A DNA stretch of 13,638 bases, from positions 1-13,638 of the forward strand of contig JANPDI010000080.1 in the NCBI GenBank assembly GCA_031431435.1, given 5' to 3'. How positions within the stretch are numbered: the stretch's first letter is position 1; each line of letters opens with the position of its first letter. Below, in pieces: positions 1-6,692 of this stretch. The notes under the pieces are model-generated. The model ran no database searches. It worked only from the letters and a program-made list of their open reading frames with translations, and had not been told where the DNA came from. The stretch is from UKL13-2 sp031431435 (GTDB lineage: Bacteria > Pseudomonadota > Gammaproteobacteria > Burkholderiales > Usitatibacteraceae). The position numbers and the translations under genes were made by a program.

Positions 1-215
1 TGCTTGATCGCAACGTCGGCGTGCTGACGGCGGTGCTGACCAGCTGGCGGGTGGTGATTGCCAATCCGCTACCGATGGCGGCTTGGGCGGGTGTGTTGAT
101 GTTGCTCACCTCGCTCGGCATGGCCTCGGCAATGCTGGGGCTGGTCGTGCTGATGCCGTTACTAGGCCATGCCAGCTGGCACGCATACCGCGATCTGGTA
201 CGGGAAGCCGACTGA
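1..215 (+). CDS. DUF2189 integral membrane protein, C-terminal part (5' end outside window)
   Basis: The reading frame is already open at base 3 and runs to a TGA at 213-215, giving about 70 C-terminal residues. They contain a segment reading SWRVVIANPLPMAAWAG, then a long hydrophobic helix, then the ending GHASWHAYRDLV. This 'R.V..NP.PM..W ... GHA.WHAYRDLV' pattern is the usual C-terminus of DUF2189, a family of predicted multi-span inner-membrane proteins of unknown function. At least one full membrane helix is visible here. The stop codon overlaps the ATG of the next gene (TGATG), so the two are probably translated from one mRNA. The 5' part lies outside the window, so length and start cannot be judged. 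Family assignment is by recognition of the conserved tail only. Confidence 0.8.
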   Translation, partial: LDRNVGVLTAVLTSWRVVIANPLPMAAWAGVLMLLTSLGMASAMLGLVVLMPLLGHASWHAYRDLVREAD

Positions 216-430
216 TGCCATTCGGCATCACCGAAGCCCAATTTGCGCAGTTCGGTCTGACGTTCGGGCTGGGTGCGTTCATGTTGTACATGCTGTTTAT
301 CATCTACAACCTTGCGCGCGAATCCAAGGCCGGCCGGCTCGGCACCTTTGTTTTATTTCTGGTGCTGGCGTTTGGCATGATCGGTTTTGTCGCCAAGGGC
401 ATCATCAAAATGATGATGGGCATTCAATAA
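215..430 (+). CDS. DUF2788 small inner-membrane protein
   Basis: This 71-aa protein starts at the ATG that overlaps the stop of the upstream DUF2189 gene. It has two hydrophobic segments, roughly residues 15-33 and 44-62. They are separated by a short polar loop with the motif ARESKAGRLG. The layout of an acidic N-terminus, first helix, 'SKAGR.G', second helix and basic tail matches the DUF2788 family, short proteobacterial membrane proteins without a known role. A longer in-frame opening exists upstream (from about 83), but it lies wholly inside the DUF2189 gene. The overlapping ATG gives exactly the family length, so it was chosen. Function is unknown; the coupling suggests it is made together with the DUF2189 protein. 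Confidence 0.85.
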   Translation: MPFGITEAQFAQFGLTFGLGAFMLYMLFIIYNLARESKAGRLGTFVLFLVLAFGMIGFVAKGIIKMMMGIQ

Positions 431-437
431 CAACATG

Positions 438-471
438 GCCGCCGTGGCGACGGCGACCGGCGTGCGGCGGC
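438..471. terminator. GC-rich hairpin between convergent genes, possible transcription end
   Basis: A 7-bp stem (GCCGCCG at 438-444 with CGGCGGC at 465-471) encloses a loop of 20 bases. It fills most of the 48-bp gap between two convergent genes, where a bidirectional terminator would be expected. No T-tract follows on either strand, so an intrinsic terminator is not demonstrated. Confidence 0.25.
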
Positions 472-478
472 AGCAACG

Positions 479-1879
479 CTAGTGCGCCTCGGGTGAATGC
501 GCGTCGCGCACCGACGCCTCCAACTCGGTAAACGCATCCTGCACGTAGTCACCCAGGTTATGAAGGTTTGGCAATTCGTCGGTGGCGATCAAGCCAAAAA
601 AGAGTTCGCCCGCATAACTGAACAACGTGATGTTGAGCAGGTTGCTGGGTGGCAACGTGCTGATCGGGTGCATTTCTTCGACCTTTGCCCCCCTGATATA
701 CAAATGCGTTTTTGGTCCCGGCACATTTGACACCAACGTGTTGCCCATTGGTGGCATGGTGTTGCCGAGTTTGAGCAACTCCGCAATCTGCGCCACCAGC
801 CCGGTGATGATGGTGTAGGACTCAATCGCTTCGGGCGCCACACTGTCGATCATGCTGCGCACATTGCGCAACGAAAAGCCGATATTGCGCAGCCGCACGT
901 AGGGGTCGTCGGTTGGCGGGGACAATTCGACCAGAATAATGCCGATCTTGTTGCCCGCTGATTTATCGCCCTCCTTGCGCAGACTGACGGGCATTTGAAT
1001 GATGATCGGCTTTGTCAGTGTCACGCCTTGATCATCCAGATAACGACGCAGCGCGGCATCCAGACACGTGAGGGCAACGTGGTTGACGGTTGAACGGGTG
1101 CGCTTGCGAATTTTTTCGATACGCGCCATTGACACGCCGGCGGTGGTAAATTGCCGCCCCGCGGTGACTTGTCCGGTCAACGGTGTCTTGGCGCTCGATA
1201 CAAACGGCAGCGCAATGGCGTTCTTGGTCAGGTTGATACTCTCGAGCACCAGCATGGTCGCCAGTCGGCCGATGCCCAAAAAGCGCCGGCTGGTACCGAT
1301 CACTTCCTGCCACACCGATTGCATCATTTCTTGTTCGCGCTTTTTGCGGACGCCACCATAACCGCTGTGTTTGCGCGTCCAGATCGGCGCGAGTTTCAAC
1401 TGCCGCGGCGATTGCGCCATCGCCTCGGCGGTCCAACGCGCCATGGTCACACCATCAGCACAGGCGTGATGCATTTTTTGGTACAACGCAAAACGCCCGT
1501 CGCCGAGACCGTCGATGATATGGATCTCCCACAACGGACGCGAGCGATCGAGCATCGGTGTATGCAGCTTTGCCACAAATTCGTACAGTGCCGCACGCGT
1601 TTGTTTACCCTTACCCAGCTTGTGATAAAAAATATGCTGGTTGAGATCAACGACATCCGCGTCCTGCCAATGCGGCATCGGCGTCAGCGAAAAATTGATG
1701 ATGCGGTTAAACGGCGCCTGCACATCGGTGAAGGTCAAATAATCGCGATAAAGGTTGCGCGCAAATCCAATCGTTGATTTCGACGGCCGCTTGCACACCA
1801 GCAGACTCGCCACATGTTTGGGGCTCGCCTCAGTCTCGGCGATAAAAAAACCCAAATCGAGCAAGGATAATTTATTCAT
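479..1879 (-). CDS. Wax ester synthase / diacylglycerol acyltransferase (WS/DGAT family)
   Basis: This 466-aa protein is full length for bacterial WS/DGAT enzymes. These transfer an acyl group from acyl-CoA to a fatty alcohol or diacylglycerol, making wax esters or triacylglycerol storage lipid at the membrane. Visible hallmarks are PLWE followed by IHIIDGL (115-125), the catalytic HHxxxDG motif as HHACADG (137-143, His138 being the expected base), and SNVPGP (384-389). After that comes the C-terminal block with PPSNLLNITLFSYAGELFFG. The N-terminus 'LSLLDLGFFIAET' replaces the commoner 'LS..D..F'. Such proteins often prefer one substrate class, but this cannot be read from sequence. The ATG at 1879 is the first start and matches the family N-terminus. 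It is monocistronic in appearance, and a 13-bp tandem repeat lies in its upstream region. No partner lipid genes are nearby. Confidence 0.93.
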   Translation of the reverse strand: MNKLSLLDLGFFIAETEASPKHVASLLVCKRPSKSTIGFARNLYRDYLTFTDVQAPFNRIINFSLTPMPHWQDADVVDLNQHIFYHKLGKGKQTRAALYEFVAKLHTPMLDRSRPLWEIHIIDGLGDGRFALYQKMHHACADGVTMARWTAEAMAQSPRQLKLAPIWTRKHSGYGGVRKKREQEMMQSVWQEVIGTSRRFLGIGRLATMLVLESINLTKNAIALPFVSSAKTPLTGQVTAGRQFTTAGVSMARIEKIRKRTRSTVNHVALTCLDAALRRYLDDQGVTLTKPIIIQMPVSLRKEGDKSAGNKIGIILVELSPPTDDPYVRLRNIGFSLRNVRSMIDSVAPEAIESYTIITGLVAQIAELLKLGNTMPPMGNTLVSNVPGPKTHLYIRGAKVEEMHPISTLPPSNLLNITLFSYAGELFFGLIATDELPNLHNLGDYVQDAFTELEASVRDAHSPEAH

Positions 1880-1909
1880 GACACCCCGAAAAAGACATAC
1901 TCGATTGGA

Positions 1910-1938
1910 ATTCTATTTGCGCCAAACGACAGCACCAA
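1910..1938 (-). promoter_or_regulatory. Candidate promoter of the WS/DGAT gene
   Basis: On the - strand a -10-like hexamer TAGAAT (1910-1915, one mismatch to TATAAT) sits 17 bp downstream of a weak -35-like TTGGTG (1933-1938). The latter lies inside the tandem repeat. The predicted start would leave a leader of roughly 25 nt before the ATG at 1879. The -35 matches at only three of six positions, so this is a suggestion. Confidence 0.35.
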
Positions 1939-1954
1939 ACGACAGCACCCAACG
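1922..1954. repeat. 13-bp direct tandem repeat, two perfect copies plus a partial third
   Basis: The unit CCAAACGACAGCA is present perfectly at 1922-1934 and 1935-1947. It is followed by CCCAACG (1948-1954), which matches the first seven bases of the unit except one. It lies 43-75 bp upstream of the WS/DGAT start codon and overlaps the candidate -35. It could be a set of adjacent regulator-binding sites or simple slippage duplication. Confidence 0.8.
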
Positions 1955-1975
1955 CTGACTTCGCAAAAAAATAGC

Positions 1976-2557
1976 TTACTTTGGTCCGATTGCCCCGGCA
2001 GCCGGCCAATCAGTATCGCCGATACGCTTGAGCGTCATTTCAAAAAATCGCACCGGCTCCTTGCCGGGCATGATCCGTTCGCCGAATTCTTTCCACTCGC
2101 CATTTTTGATGGTCGTCGAATATCGAAGAATCATGGGGCCGGCCGGAATGTCCCAATTAAAGCCCTCCGCCGTCGGGGTCAGGACAAAACTGCCGGCATT
2201 GCCCATGGCATGCGAACGTAATTGGTAGGCGCCGGTTGCCGGGTCAAACGAAATGGTACCGAATGAATTGAACGCCAGTTTTCCATTGTCGTAATAGCCG
2301 CGCCCTTCAATCACCTTCACCGATTCATCCAGAAACGGTCCGATGCGTTCGGTCTGGGTAATGCGGTCCTTTTCACCGCTCGGTCGGGTGCTGACGGCGG
2401 GACCGCGCCAAACACCATCCATAAATGCCAGCTTTTGCATGGCCTGCTGTTGTGCAGCGATCAGTTTTGCCGGATCCGGTCGCTGCTGCGCAATCACCGG
2501 CAACCCGACCCCCATCACGACAAGTGCGACAAAAATTGTTGTTCGGCAAATACGCAT
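1976..2557 (-). CDS. Secreted DUF1579-like protein, unknown function
   Basis: This 193-aa protein has a clear signal peptide: a basic start (MRICR), a hydrophobic core at residues 8-19, and a likely cleavage after VIA at 21-23. The mature part begins with a Q/A-rich helix. The stretch MQKLAFMDGVWRG follows and resembles the 'L..L.G.W.G' opening of DUF1579 and related beta-barrel lipocalin-like domains. Strand-rich sequence follows (FGTISFDPATGAYQLRSHAM, FNWDIPAGPMILRYSTTIK, GEWKEFGE) and ends in FFEMTLKRIG. The start is supported by GGGAGA seven bases before the ATG. The protein should be periplasmic. Ligand and activity are unknown. The DUF1579 call is by pattern recognition and could equally be another calycin-type family. 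Confidence 0.75.
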   Translation of the reverse strand: MRICRTTIFVALVVMGVGLPVIAQQRPDPAKLIAAQQQAMQKLAFMDGVWRGPAVSTRPSGEKDRITQTERIGPFLDESVKVIEGRGYYDNGKLAFNSFGTISFDPATGAYQLRSHAMGNAGSFVLTPTAEGFNWDIPAGPMILRYSTTIKNGEWKEFGERIMPGKEPVRFFEMTLKRIGDTDWPAAGAIGPK

Positions 2558-2593
2558 GCTGGTTTCTCCCAGTGCCTCTTTTCAACTAATGCC

Positions 2594-2612
2594 GGCCGGC
2601 AATCAGCCGGCC
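2594..2612. repeat. Perfect 7-bp GC hairpin between two - strand genes
   Basis: GGCCGGC (2594-2600) pairs perfectly with GCCGGCC (2606-2612) across a 5-base loop, AATCA. It lies just downstream of the DUF1993 gene and upstream of the DUF1579-like gene. It could end or stabilise the upstream transcript. No strong U-run follows on the - strand, so it is recorded as a hairpin rather than a terminator. Confidence 0.4.
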
Positions 2613-2654
2613 CGCCCATGGTTTGGCGTGCGGCAGCCGGACGGAAATGACCGG

Positions 2655-3164
2655 CTAATAGGTACCCATATAGTCACGTTTGCCAACATCCAAGCCGTTG
2701 TGTCTCAGAATCGCATAGGCGGTGGTGACGTGGAAAAAAAACTGCGGCAAGGCGTAGTTCAACAAATACGCCTGACCGGCAAATTTTCGTTCCTTTGGTG
2801 TGCCGGGGCGCAGCACGATTTCGCGCCCTTCCTGTCCGTCAATACTTGTTGCTGGAATCGTATCTAAAAACGCCAGCGTTGAGGCAATCAGCGCCTCCAG
2901 GTCGGCAAAGGTCTGTTGATTGGATTCAACCACCGGCACCTCCATCCCGGCCAGCCGCGCCGACACACCACGGGCAAAATCGGCGGCGATTTGCACCTGC
3001 TGGATCAAGGCAAACATATCCGGATAAAGCCGTGCCTGCAACAACGCCGCCGGCTCGATTTTTTTAGCCGCGGCATGGGCGTCGGCTTTGGTCAATACCG
3101 ACGCCATGCTGTTCAGCATTTGTTTGAATACCGGCACGGATGCGGCGTAGAGGGAGATGGTCAC
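2655..3164 (-). CDS. DUF1993 family protein
   Basis: With a GTG start at 3164 this is a 169-aa protein beginning (M)TISLYAASVPVFKQMLNSM. This is the standard N-terminus of DUF1993 (opening 'S.Y..SVPVF...L..L'). Further family signatures are LLQARLYPDMFALIQQVQIAAD (about residues 42-63) and the C-terminal part NYALPQFFFHVTTAYAILRHNGLDVGKRDYMG. The family is predicted to be all-helical, cytosolic and related to the DinB four-helix fold. No enzymatic role is established. The frame stays open upstream to 3290, but those 42 codons have low-complexity content and run into the neighbouring gene. The family start and an AAAGAG just upstream of GTG 3164 favour the shorter form. Confidence 0.87.
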   Translation of the reverse strand: MTISLYAASVPVFKQMLNSMASVLTKADAHAAAKKIEPAALLQARLYPDMFALIQQVQIAADFARGVSARLAGMEVPVVESNQQTFADLEALIASTLAFLDTIPATSIDGQEGREIVLRPGTPKERKFAGQAYLLNYALPQFFFHVTTAYAILRHNGLDVGKRDYMGTY

Positions 3165-3267
3165 GGCGGCTCTTTCAGTTGGTATGTTGCGATTTGGGTG
3201 CGATTTTGGGACGATTTGGCAATCAAACCGCATGGCCCTGCTGACGGGGGGTGGGTGGAACCAGCGC

Positions 3268-4218
3268 CTAATGTACCAGCTCGCCGCCAAAAATCACAAA
3301 GCGATTGCGGCCCAGATGTTTGGCCTCGTACAACGCGTTATCGGCGCGGCCGATGATTTGTTCGGCGGTCGTGGCTTGGTCGGGTATCACGTTCACGATA
3401 CCCATACTCAATGTCACCAATGGCGAAACAGCGGATCGCGCATTTGCAATCGCCAGCGCCTGAACGCGCGCCATCGCCGCGTTGGCGACCGCGATCGCAC
3501 CGTCGAGATCGGTCTCCGGCAGCACCATCGCAAACTCTTCACCACCGTAACGCGCCGCCAAATCGCCCGGCCGTTGGGTTGCATGACACAGCGCCTGCGC
3601 AATCTGGCGCAAACAATCATCGCCCGCCTGATGGCCATAGGTGTCGTTGAACAGTTTGAAATAATCCACATCCGCCAGCACCAACGACAGGGGGTTGCCG
3701 GTTCGCACGGCGCGTTGCAGCTCGCCCTGCAGGCAGTTGTCGAATGAACGCCGGTTGTCGATTCCAGTCAGACTATCGAGCCGCGAAAGCTTTTCGAGTT
3801 CGCCGTTGGCCTTCGCCAACTGGCTTGACAGCTCGAGCGACTTGCGGCGCATGGCTTCGAGCCGCGACAGTGCACGAATCTTGGCATTAAGCACCACAAA
3901 ACTCACCGGCTTGACCAAATAATCGTCGCCGCCCGCCTCGATGGCGCGATCCAAATCTTGATCAGCTTCCATTGAGCTCAAAAAAATGATTGGTGTCCAA
4001 TCGTCTGGATTCAGCTTGCGGATGGCGCGCGCCGCCTCATACCCATCCATCACCGGCATTGTCACGTCGATCATGACCAAATCCGGTCGGGTTTGCTGGT
4101 ACATGGCCAAGGCCTGTTCGCCATTTTCCGCCTCTACAATGGTATGCCCCATTCGCTTAATCAACTGGCACATGCCGGCGCGTATCGTCCGCGAATCATC
4201 AACAACCAGAATATTCAT
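3268..4218 (-). CDS. Response-regulator diguanylate cyclase (REC-GGDEF), c-di-GMP synthase
   Basis: The 316-aa protein has an N-terminal receiver domain (about 1-118) and a C-terminal GGDEF domain (about 145-312), joined by a short helical linker. It should condense two GTP into c-di-GMP when phosphorylated. Receiver residues are complete: D7/D8 for metal, D51 as phospho-acceptor (MIDVTMPVMDG), S81 in the FLSS turn, and K103 in VKP. The cyclase motif is intact as GGEEF (225-229). An RxxD inhibitory site (RPGD, 216-219) sits five residues before it, exactly as in PleD, so product feedback inhibition is expected. The preceding DSLTG(I)DNRR and ADVDYFKLFNDTYGH motifs are also present. No histidine kinase is adjacent. 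The ATG at 4218 was chosen because it places the receiver start normally; a TTG 30 bases further up is possible. A structured leader and a candidate promoter lie upstream. Confidence 0.95.
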   Translation of the reverse strand: MNILVVDDSRTIRAGMCQLIKRMGHTIVEAENGEQALAMYQQTRPDLVMIDVTMPVMDGYEAARAIRKLNPDDWTPIIFLSSMEADQDLDRAIEAGGDDYLVKPVSFVVLNAKIRALSRLEAMRRKSLELSSQLAKANGELEKLSRLDSLTGIDNRRSFDNCLQGELQRAVRTGNPLSLVLADVDYFKLFNDTYGHQAGDDCLRQIAQALCHATQRPGDLAARYGGEEFAMVLPETDLDGAIAVANAAMARVQALAIANARSAVSPLVTLSMGIVNVIPDQATTAEQIIGRADNALYEAKHLGRNRFVIFGGELVH

Positions 4219-4232
4219 TGGTATTTTCAATT

Positions 4233-4256
4233 CTTGTGTGGAACACAAGGGTTCCA
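4233..4256 (-). promoter_or_regulatory. Two overlapping, mutually exclusive hairpins before the diguanylate cyclase start
   Basis: CTTGTGT (4233-4239) pairs perfectly with ACACAAG (4243-4249) over a 3-base loop. TGGAAC (4239-4244) pairs perfectly with GTTCCA (4251-4256) over a 6-base loop. The two structures share bases 4239-4249 and cannot form together. They end about 15 nt before the ATG at 4218, in a leader that lacks a clear Shine-Dalgarno sequence. A switch controlling translation is an inference. Confidence 0.4.
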
Positions 4257-4288
4257 GTGCGCATTTGGCGGCGCTTCTGCAATGATGC

Positions 4289-4324
4289 TTGTCGGCAAGG
4301 TTACTGGATTCACCCGTCCGACAA
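4289..4324 (-). promoter_or_regulatory. Hairpin in the diguanylate cyclase leader
   Basis: TTGTCGG (4289-4295) pairs perfectly with CCGACAA (4318-4324). The 22-base loop contains a further GGT/ACC pairing (4299-4301 with 4312-4314). On the - strand it falls in the middle of the predicted leader between the candidate promoter and the overlapping hairpins. I did not recognise the conserved core of the GEMM c-di-GMP riboswitches. Confidence 0.35.
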
Positions 4325-4364
4325 ACAATGAATTAACTGCAAAAACATCACCATTTCTGCGCCT

Positions 4365-4393
4365 ATTGTAATCCGTGCCGGTTAGCCCATCAA
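4365..4393 (-). promoter_or_regulatory. Candidate sigma-70 promoter of the diguanylate cyclase gene
   Basis: On the - strand, TTGATG (4388-4393, four of six to consensus) is followed after exactly 17 bp by TACAAT (4365-4370, five of six). The -35 lies in the last codons of the upstream GST gene. Transcription from here would give a leader of about 140 nt before the ATG at 4218. Confidence 0.45.
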
Positions 4394-5053
4394 TTGGTAG
4401 GTGCCACCGCGTTTGAGTGCCTGCTGATAAGCCGGCCGGGCGTGGATGCGCTGCAGAAAGTCCGTCAGCATTGGGTAATCCGCGCCCAAGCCACCCCGCG
4501 CCGCGGCCGCTTCCAGTGGAAAACTCATCTGAATATCGGCTGCGGTGAATGCATCGCCGGCAAACCAGCCGGTTTTTGCGATCTCGGCCTCCATGTATAC
4601 GAGTTGCTGCTTGATCTCCGGATTGATGAATGACGTATTGACGGCGGCGGATATTTTTTTCGCAATCGGCCGGACAAAAAACGGCATCGGCCCGGTCGCA
4701 ACACGGTTGAATACCAGCTTCATCAACAGCGGCGTCATGGCGGAGCCTTCGGCAAAGTGCAGCCAGTAGGTGAACCGCAACCGTGCCGGCGTGCCGGCCG
4801 CCGGCATCAGCCGTCCGGCACCATATTGTTCCAGCAAATATTCGATAATTGCGCCCGACTCAGCGACCGTCACATCACCATCGGTAATCACCGGCGACTT
4901 GCCAAGCGGATGAATGGCACGCAACGACGCCGGCGCATGCATGGTGGTCTTGTCGCGTTCATAACGCTTGATTTCGTATTCGAGCCCGAGCTCCTCGAGC
5001 AGCCAAAGGATTCGTTGCGAGCGCGAGTTGTTGAGATGGTGGACAGTAATCAT
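4382..5053 (-). CDS. Glutathione S-transferase (Gtt1-like)
   Basis: The 223-aa protein has the usual GST length and two-domain layout. The thioredoxin-like N-domain (1-80) begins MITVHHLNNSRSQRILWLLEELGL, with S10/S12 in the position of the catalytic Ser/Tyr. It has the cis-proline turn KSPVI (Pro54) and the gamma-glutamyl-binding pair E65-S66 (AESGAI). The helical C-domain (about 90-215) carries the conserved FTAADI helix-cap motif. The 'NNSRSQRILWLLEEL' opening and the NPEIKQQLVYMEAEI stretch resemble the Gtt1-like GST subgroup. The enzyme should be cytosolic and use glutathione against electrophilic or peroxide substrates, but the substrate cannot be predicted. The start ATG at 5053 is unambiguous by family N-terminus, although its ribosome binding site is weak. 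Confidence 0.93.
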   Translation of the reverse strand: MITVHHLNNSRSQRILWLLEELGLEYEIKRYERDKTTMHAPASLRAIHPLGKSPVITDGDVTVAESGAIIEYLLEQYGAGRLMPAAGTPARLRFTYWLHFAEGSAMTPLLMKLVFNRVATGPMPFFVRPIAKKISAAVNTSFINPEIKQQLVYMEAEIAKTGWFAGDAFTAADIQMSFPLEAAAARGGLGADYPMLTDFLQRIHARPAYQQALKRGGTYQLMG

Positions 5054-5109
5054 GGTTGGTCAGCCTAAAAGGGGAAATGCCGGCGCGCAAGGAAAGTTGA
5101 AAACAGCGG

Positions 5110-5496
5110 CTATCTTTTTACCACGTGTTGCCGGATCCAGTCAGCCAGCGTGGCTTCATTGCATTCGCCGGATGCGACAGCGAGCATGGTTACAACACAA
5201 TCAACGTCACTTGCCGTCAGATCAAAACCGTTCAACGACAAGAACAATTCCAGCGCAACAAAGGCAGTACGTTTGTTGCCGTCGACAAATGGATGGTTCT
5301 TGGCAATGGCGACAGCATAAGACGCGGCGAGTGCCGCCACGTCAGGCGTTTCATATGCTGCCAAATTGACCGGACGTGCGAGCGCAGATGCTAACAATCC
5401 CTCATCTCTGGTGCCCGCGCCGCCACCATGCTCAGCCAGTTGTTCATCATGAATGGCGACAATGGCGCGCGGGTCGATCCAAACCCATTTTTTCAC
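5110..5496 (-). CDS. doc: Doc-type (Fic-fold) toxin of a type II toxin-antitoxin pair
   Basis: This 128-aa protein contains the signature HPFVDGNKRTA (68-78). The Lys at position 75 gives the Doc variant (HxFxDxNKR) rather than the AMPylating Fic motif HPFxxGNGR. P1 Doc uses this site to phosphorylate the elongation factor EF-Tu and so halts translation. The N-terminus IDPRAIVAIHDEQLAEHGG with RDEGLLASALARP is the standard Doc opening. Catalytic His68, Asp72, Lys75 and Arg76 are all present, so the toxin looks intact. The GTG start overlaps the TGA of the antitoxin gene by GTGA (5493-5496), the usual coupling of such pairs. EF-Tu phosphorylation is known for P1 Doc and is only inferred here. 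Confidence 0.93.
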   Translation of the reverse strand: MKKWVWIDPRAIVAIHDEQLAEHGGGAGTRDEGLLASALARPVNLAAYETPDVAALAASYAVAIAKNHPFVDGNKRTAFVALELFLSLNGFDLTASDVDCVVTMLAVASGECNEATLADWIRQHVVKR

Positions 5497-5717
5497 TTTG
5501 CCAACTCACGTAATACCGTACGGCGTTTTTTCATGATGCTGCGCGCCGCTTCCAGTTGTGATTCAAATGCCGGGTCGTTTGGCGAAAGCGTCAGACCATC
5601 CGGATTCTCAGTCAGAAAAACCGTGTCGCCTTTTTCCAGCTTCAGGCGTGCCAGCACCTCCTTGGGCAGGATGACGCCGACCGAATTGCCGATTTGGGTA
5701 AGTTTGAGTGCCGACAT
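5493..5717 (-). CDS. AbrB/MazE/SpoVT-family antitoxin
   Basis: The 74-aa protein has an N-terminal swapped-hairpin DNA-binding domain. Its pattern is LKLTQIGNSVGVILPKEVL, then LKLEKGDTVFLTE (residues 4-37), typical of AbrB/MazE antitoxins. The C-terminal half (about 45-74) is charged and helical (FESQLEAARSIMKKRR). This is the part that normally wraps and neutralises the toxin. It precedes and overlaps the Doc toxin gene, the expected order. A strong ribosome binding site (GGAGG, five bases before the ATG) supports high antitoxin synthesis. Upstream lies a palindrome within the promoter, consistent with autoregulation. The classical Doc partner is Phd; an AbrB-type partner is a known alternative pairing. 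Confidence 0.93.
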   Translation of the reverse strand: MSALKLTQIGNSVGVILPKEVLARLKLEKGDTVFLTENPDGLTLSPNDPAFESQLEAARSIMKKRRTVLRELAK

Positions 5718-5735
5718 ACGTGCCTCCGAAAAACA

Positions 5736-5770
5736 TTGATGTTATTACGAACGTTATAATATCAAGTCAA
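5736..5770 (-). promoter_or_regulatory. Promoter and palindromic operator of the toxin-antitoxin operon
   Basis: An inverted repeat has arms TTGATGTTAT (5736-5745) and ATAATATCAA (5756-5765), matching at nine of ten positions around a 10-bp centre. On the - strand a -35 TTGACT (5765-5770) is followed after 17 bp by a weaker -10, TAATAA (5742-5747). The palindrome therefore covers the spacer and the -10. Binding of the antitoxin or the complex here would repress the operon. The -10 matches consensus at only three of six positions. Confidence 0.55.
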
Positions 5771-5846
5771 ATGCGCAAAGGCAAAACCCGTTATTTGGCG
5801 GGCACTTTCAGACAATTATGGCTGGAAATGCCCTACTAGCAAGGAT

Positions 5847-6692
5847 TTACCGCGTTGGGATCGCGATCGGCGCCACCAGCGCGCCTTCAATTGCATGACG
5901 CCTTAACGCCGCCGCGACAAAGCCCGATGCCTTCATCTCTTCAACAAACTTGTGCAGGTAAACAGCACCTTCGGCACGGCCCTTGGGGATTGCCATGGCT
6001 TGATCAATCGTCATGAATCGACCGCCAAGCAATCGTAAACCCGGCAGCCGTTTGGCGTCCGCCTCAAGTTGTTGTTTGACCCCGGCAGCCACTTCAAGCT
6101 TGTCGGCCACCATCATGTCGGTGACGGTTGGTGAGGTCGGCGCACGCATAATGACTGCCTTTTTCAGCGCCCGCGTCAGATAAAGATCATAGGCGCTGCC
6201 GCGTCCGACCACCACCCGCACCCCCTCACGGTCAACGTCTTCATTTTTTTTGATTGGTGAATCTTTGTTCACCAGATACGCACCTTCTATCACCACATAC
6301 GCAGCAGAAAAATCGGTGTCAACCGCGCGCACCGGGTCAATCGCAAAAAAGCCGATATCCCATGCTCCGCTCTTGATACCCTCCACCACTTTGCCCGCCG
6401 CGGTGTAGAGCACCAATTCCACCGGCACACCAAGCCGCCGGCCTAACTCGCGCGCCAGATCAACCGACACACCTTTTGCCTCGCCGGTCGCAGAATCACG
6501 CGTGGCCAGAATCGGGTTGCCAAAATTAATCGCCGCACGCAATTTACCGGCTGGTGCGAGCGCCGCGCGTATCGCGGCCGATGGCGGCTCAGGGGTTGAG
6601 GGGGTTGGTGGTGCGACTGCACACGCGCCTAACATCAGGCCAACCGGCAATACCAGAAACCGGCGAATGACAAACGATCTTAAAATTGACAT
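5847..6692 (-). CDS. Periplasmic substrate-binding lipoprotein (SBP_bac_3 type)
   Basis: From the ATG at 6692 the protein is 281 aa. It begins with a lipoprotein signal: basic residues (R5, R10, R11), a hydrophobic core, and the lipobox LGAC with Cys24 as the lipid-modified residue. A proline-rich tether follows (APPTPSTPEPPS). The mature domain reads like family 3 binding proteins: GKLRAAINFGNPILA, then GVSVDLARELGRRLGVPVELV, VEGIKSGAWDIGFFAIDP, and later GRGSAYDLYL. These proteins capture amino acids or similar small solutes for an ABC importer, or act as sensors. No permease or ATPase gene is adjacent, so the ligand and partner are unknown. The frame is open further up to 6881, but only the 6692 start gives a valid lipoprotein signal, and GAAGG lies upstream of it. 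Confidence 0.88.
   Translation of the reverse strand: MSILRSFVIRRFLVLPVGLMLGACAVAPPTPSTPEPPSAAIRAALAPAGKLRAAINFGNPILATRDSATGEAKGVSVDLARELGRRLGVPVELVLYTAAGKVVEGIKSGAWDIGFFAIDPVRAVDTDFSAAYVVIEGAYLVNKDSPIKKNEDVDREGVRVVVGRGSAYDLYLTRALKKAVIMRAPTSPTVTDMMVADKLEVAAGVKQQLEADAKRLPGLRLLGGRFMTIDQAMAIPKGRAEGAVYLHKFVEEMKASGFVAAALRRHAIEGALVAPIAIPTR

Noticed and set aside
1151..1777. 208-codon + strand ORF inside the WS/DGAT gene
   Set aside because: It is antisense to a full-length gene with catalytic motifs and shows no recognisable domain.
2343..2867. 174-codon + strand ORF across the DUF1579-like and DUF1993 genes
   Set aside because: It is antisense to two better supported genes, has no family resemblance and has no ribosome binding site.
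3165..3290. 42-residue N-terminal extension of the DUF1993 protein
   Set aside because: It overlaps the end of the diguanylate cyclase gene and lies before the conserved family N-terminus that starts at GTG 3164.
4219..4370. GEMM-type c-di-GMP riboswitch
   Set aside because: The context would fit, but I could not find the conserved GEMM core or tetraloop/receptor arrangement; only generic hairpins are supported.
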